Positions 7,901 to 8,864 of a stretch of 8,864 nt of DNA are shown in pieces (positions within the stretch are counted from its first letter, which is position 1; the number at the start of each line of letters is the position of its first letter). The notes beneath the pieces were generated by a model. The model worked only from the letters and a program-made list of their open reading frames with translations. It was not told where the DNA came from and did no database searches. Location of the stretch: the NCBI GenBank assembly GCA_021798395.1, contig JAJZHS010000081.1, forward strand, positions 1 to 8,864. Direction: 5' to 3'. A program made the position numbers and the translations under genes. This DNA comes from Pseudomonadota bacterium (GTDB lineage: Bacteria; Pseudomonadota; Gammaproteobacteria; Burkholderiales; Burkholderiaceae_C).

Positions 7901-8464
7901 CGACGCCAGCGCGTCGGCCAGGCCCTCGGGACCTTCGACCACGCGCATGCCGCGCCCGCCTCCGCCCCAGCTGGCCTTGAGCATGACGGGGTAGCCGACC
8001 TCGGCGGCCAGCGCCGCGCACGCGTCGACCGCGCGCGGCAGCGGCGGCGTCGCCGGCATCACCGCCACGCCGGCGGCGACCGCCGCGGCACGCGCGGCGA
8101 CCTTGTTGCCCAGGGTACGCATGACCGACGGTTCGGGGCCGATCCAGCGCATGCCCGCGGCCATCACCGCCTCGGCGAATTCCGGGTTCTCCGACAGGAA
8201 GCCGTAGCCCGGGTGCACTGCGTCGACCCCGGCGTCGCGGGCGATGCGCAGGATGTCCTGCACATCGAGGTAAGCCTCCAGCGGCTTCTTGCCCTCGCCG
8301 ACCAGATAGCTCTCGTCGGCCTTGAAACGGTGCAGCGCCTGGCGGTCCTGCTGCGAATAGATCGCCACCGTGCGCATGTGCATCTCGGCGGCGGCACGCA
8401 TGACGCGGATCGCGATCTCGGAACGGTTGGCGATCAGGATGGAACGGATCGGCGCATCAGACAT
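4970..8464 (-). CDS. pyc: Pyruvate carboxylase, single-chain biotin enzyme
   Basis: The enzyme carboxylates pyruvate to oxaloacetate with ATP and bicarbonate, refilling the TCA cycle. The 1164-residue chain has the full family length and domain order. The biotin carboxylase part (about 5-450) shows HPGYGFLSEN at 84-93, the ATP-grasp glycine loop KASWGGGGRGMR at 163-174, ERDCTVQRRNQKVVE at 231-245 and NPRIQVEHTVTE at 296-307. The carboxyltransferase part (about 545-810) shows LTDTTMRDAHQS at 548-559 with metal ligand Asp555, GIKDMAG at 722-728 with the lysine (724) that is carbamylated in this family, and HFHTHDTSG at 751-759. A PYC/OADA conserved domain follows, then a biotinyl domain with EAMKMET at 1124-1130, so Lys1127 carries biotin. 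REFRIRG at 429-435 suggests the acetyl-CoA-responsive allosteric region. ATG at 8464 is chosen for its strong upstream GAGGAG; a 34-residue upstream extension lacks conserved sequence. Single-chain form separates it from two-subunit PycA/PycB. Confidence 0.97.
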   Translation of the reverse strand: MSDAPIRSILIANRSEIAIRVMRAAAEMHMRTVAIYSQQDRQALHRFKADESYLVGEGKKPLEAYLDVQDILRIARDAGVDAVHPGYGFLSENPEFAEAVMAAGMRWIGPEPSVMRTLGNKVAARAAAVAAGVAVMPATPPLPRAVDACAALAAEVGYPVMLKASWGGGGRGMRVVEGPEGLADALASARREALAAFGNDEVYFEKLIRNARHVEVQILGDRYGNIVHLHERDCTVQRRNQKVVERAPAPYLSAAQRSELCASALRLMRHVGYTHAGTVEFLMDADDQRFYFIEVNPRIQVEHTVTEMVTGIDIVKAQIRITEGGVIGVVEDCGDGRLPSGVPAQDAIALNGHALQCRVTTEDPENGFLPDYGRLAAYRSAAGFGIRLDGGTAYGGAVITPYYDSLLVKVTAWASSSRECIQRMDRALREFRIRGVATNLQFLENVINHPAFAEGRINTRFIENTPELLEFTVRRDRASRLLNFLGEIAVNGNPEVRGRAIPALPFPAPVKPRVDLAAPIPDGTRQTLRALGPEGFAQWMLAQRRVLLTDTTMRDAHQSLLATRMRTADMLPIAPYYARELAQLFSVECWGGATFDVAMRFLKEDPWERLAQLRAAMPNVLLQMLLRGANAVGYASYPDNVVRHFVAQAAAHGIDLFRVFDSLNWVRNMRVAIDAVRESGALCEGAICYTADLFDPQRPKYEIGYYVGIARELRAAGVHVIGIKDMAGVCRPRAAAALVKALKEETGLPVHFHTHDTSGASAASVLAAIEAGCDAVDGALDSMSGLTSQPNLSAIAAALSGTERDPGLSAAALHVASTYWEGVRRFYAPFESEIRSGTADVYRHEMPGGQYTNLREQARAMGIAHRWSEVAQAYADVNRLFGDIVKVTPSSKVVGDLALTMVAGDLTPEMVADPQRELAFPESVVQLFRGELGFPADGFPPELARKVLRLRDDETPPQPYRPGDTLPPADLDSLRAQAEAECGMPLDERRLASYLMYPKVMRDFCEHTRKYGDTSLLPTPVFFYGPQPQQEIAVDIDPGKTLLIALQSITPDGDVARKVQFELNGQGRTVRVQHADTASAGHAPRVADPNDPLQVAAPMPGTVVSVAVQPGQKVQAGATLLALEAMKMETIVTADRDAVVAEVLVKPGDRVQAKELAIVLEASS

Positions 8465-8540
8465 GCAACACTCCTCGGGCAGCTCGAGCTCAGGAAATTC
8501 CCCGGATCCCGGATTATCCAACGGCCCGCAACCGTTCCCT
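8465..8540 (-). promoter_or_regulatory. glpD-pyc intergenic gap with a possible -10 element
   Basis: This 76-base gap holds the pyc ribosome binding site and a GATAAT hexamer on the minus strand (8518-8513) that could be a -10 box for pyc. No good -35 lies 16-18 bases further upstream. AACGG and CCGTT arms around a 7-base loop (8518-8536 region) form at most a weak hairpin without a T-tract, so termination after glpD is not demonstrated. pyc may be read from its own promoter, from glpD, or both. Confidence 0.3.
8471..8476 (-). promoter_or_regulatory. Ribosome binding site that selects the pyc start at 8464
   Basis: GAGGAG on the minus strand lies 6 bases before the ATG at 8464, close to ideal. 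The next upstream in-frame ATG (8566) falls inside the 3' end of glpD and would add 34 residues with no similarity to biotin carboxylases. Confidence 0.8.
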
Positions 8541-8864
8541 TCAGCGCGCGGAGTGTCGCGGCGCATTCCGCGCGAACCAGCGTTGCACTGCGCTGCGCTG
8601 GGCCGCGTCGAAGTGCAGCCCGAGCTTGCTTCGCCGCCACAGCACGTCGTCCGCGCAGCGCGCCCACTCGGCGCGCGCCAGGTACGCGAGTTCGGCCTCG
8701 TGCAGTCCCGGCGCGACCTGCGCGCCCAGCCCCGACACGTCGCGCACGCCGTCGAGCAGATGTTCGACGCGGGTGCCGTAGCCGCGCGCCCAGCGTGCGC
8801 ACACCGCGGCGTCGAGCCAGCCGTGGCGCTGCCGCAGCCGGGCGACGAACGCGGCGAAGTCGCC
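8541..8864 (-). CDS. glpD: Aerobic glycerol-3-phosphate dehydrogenase GlpD, C-terminal end only
   Basis: GlpD is the membrane-associated FAD enzyme that oxidises sn-glycerol-3-phosphate to dihydroxyacetone phosphate and passes electrons to quinone. Only the last 107 residues are in the window; the frame is open to the right edge, where about 400 more residues would be expected. The visible part is the helical C-terminal cap of the family: WLDAAVCARWARGYGTRV at 16-33 and the characteristic AEWARCADDVLWRRSKLGL at 65-83, where the usual family pattern is an E-W-A-R-T-A-x-D-x-L-W-R-R-T/S-K-L-G-L block. The catalytic and FAD-binding regions are not visible, so activity cannot be judged. It lies 76 bases upstream of pyc on the same strand. 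The signature block makes the family assignment firm despite the short fragment. Confidence 0.9.
   Translation of the reverse strand, partial: GDFAAFVARLRQRHGWLDAAVCARWARGYGTRVEHLLDGVRDVSGLGAQVAPGLHEAELAYLARAEWARCADDVLWRRSKLGLHFDAAQRSAVQRWFARNAPRHSAR

Noticed and set aside
5931..8021. A 696-codon minus-strand frame overlapping pyc in another frame
   Set aside because: Arg- and Gly-rich shadow of the pyruvate carboxylase reading frame; no domain is recognisable, and the pyc frame carries all conserved motifs without interruption.
8481..8490. Perfect 10-bp palindrome AGCTCGAGCT just upstream of the pyc ribosome binding site
   Set aside because: It is short, has no flanking symmetry and no second copy nearby, so an operator role cannot be supported beyond chance.
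8465..8566. 34-residue N-terminal extension of pyruvate carboxylase
   Set aside because: It overlaps the end of glpD, has no ribosome binding site and no conserved sequence; MSDAPIRSILIANRSEIA at 8464 matches the usual biotin carboxylase start and follows GAGGAG.

Overview
This is a very GC-rich stretch of bacterial chromosome with dense coding. The proteins suggest an aerobic or facultatively aerobic proteobacterium, most likely a betaproteobacterium. That placement rests on the HypD and HypX types, which look like those of hydrogen-oxidising beta-proteobacteria, and on the MFE-1-like beta-oxidation enzyme and single-chain pyruvate carboxylase. No phylogeny could be run, so it is tentative. 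I see no mobile element, CRISPR array, tRNA, rRNA or phage-like sequence.

Layout from left to right. (1) A minus-strand [NiFe]-hydrogenase maturation pair occupies 1-2673. hypD (1502-2632) is followed 36 bases downstream by hypX (1-1465), which runs off the left edge. A 14-codon open frame (2629-2673) with a strong ribosome binding site lies just before hypD, and its stop codon overlaps the hypD start (ATGA). (2) A divergent intergenic region (2674-2820) carries a perfect 8-bp inverted repeat. (3) A plus-strand bifunctional enoyl-CoA hydratase / 3-hydroxyacyl-CoA dehydrogenase of the FadB/MFE-1 type spans 2821-4944. (4) A minus-strand pyruvate carboxylase (4970-8464) converges on it with a 25-base gap. 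(5) The C-terminal 107 residues of glycerol-3-phosphate dehydrogenase GlpD (minus, 8541-8864) enter from the right edge, 76 bases upstream of the pyruvate carboxylase.

How the genes fit together. HypD carries the Fe(CN)2(CO) moiety during hydrogenase assembly, and HypX supplies the CO ligand from formyl-tetrahydrofolate under oxic conditions, so the left third points to a hydrogenase made in air. The rest is central carbon metabolism: beta-oxidation of acyl-CoA, glycerol-3-phosphate oxidation to dihydroxyacetone phosphate, and anaplerotic oxaloacetate formation from pyruvate. There is no direct biochemical link between the hyp pair and the other genes.

The main oddity is the hyp pair itself: hypC is absent upstream of hypD, hypE is absent between hypD and hypX, and a short coupled leader frame sits where the end of hypC would be expected. 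I found no convincing new system; all the large genes belong to known families.
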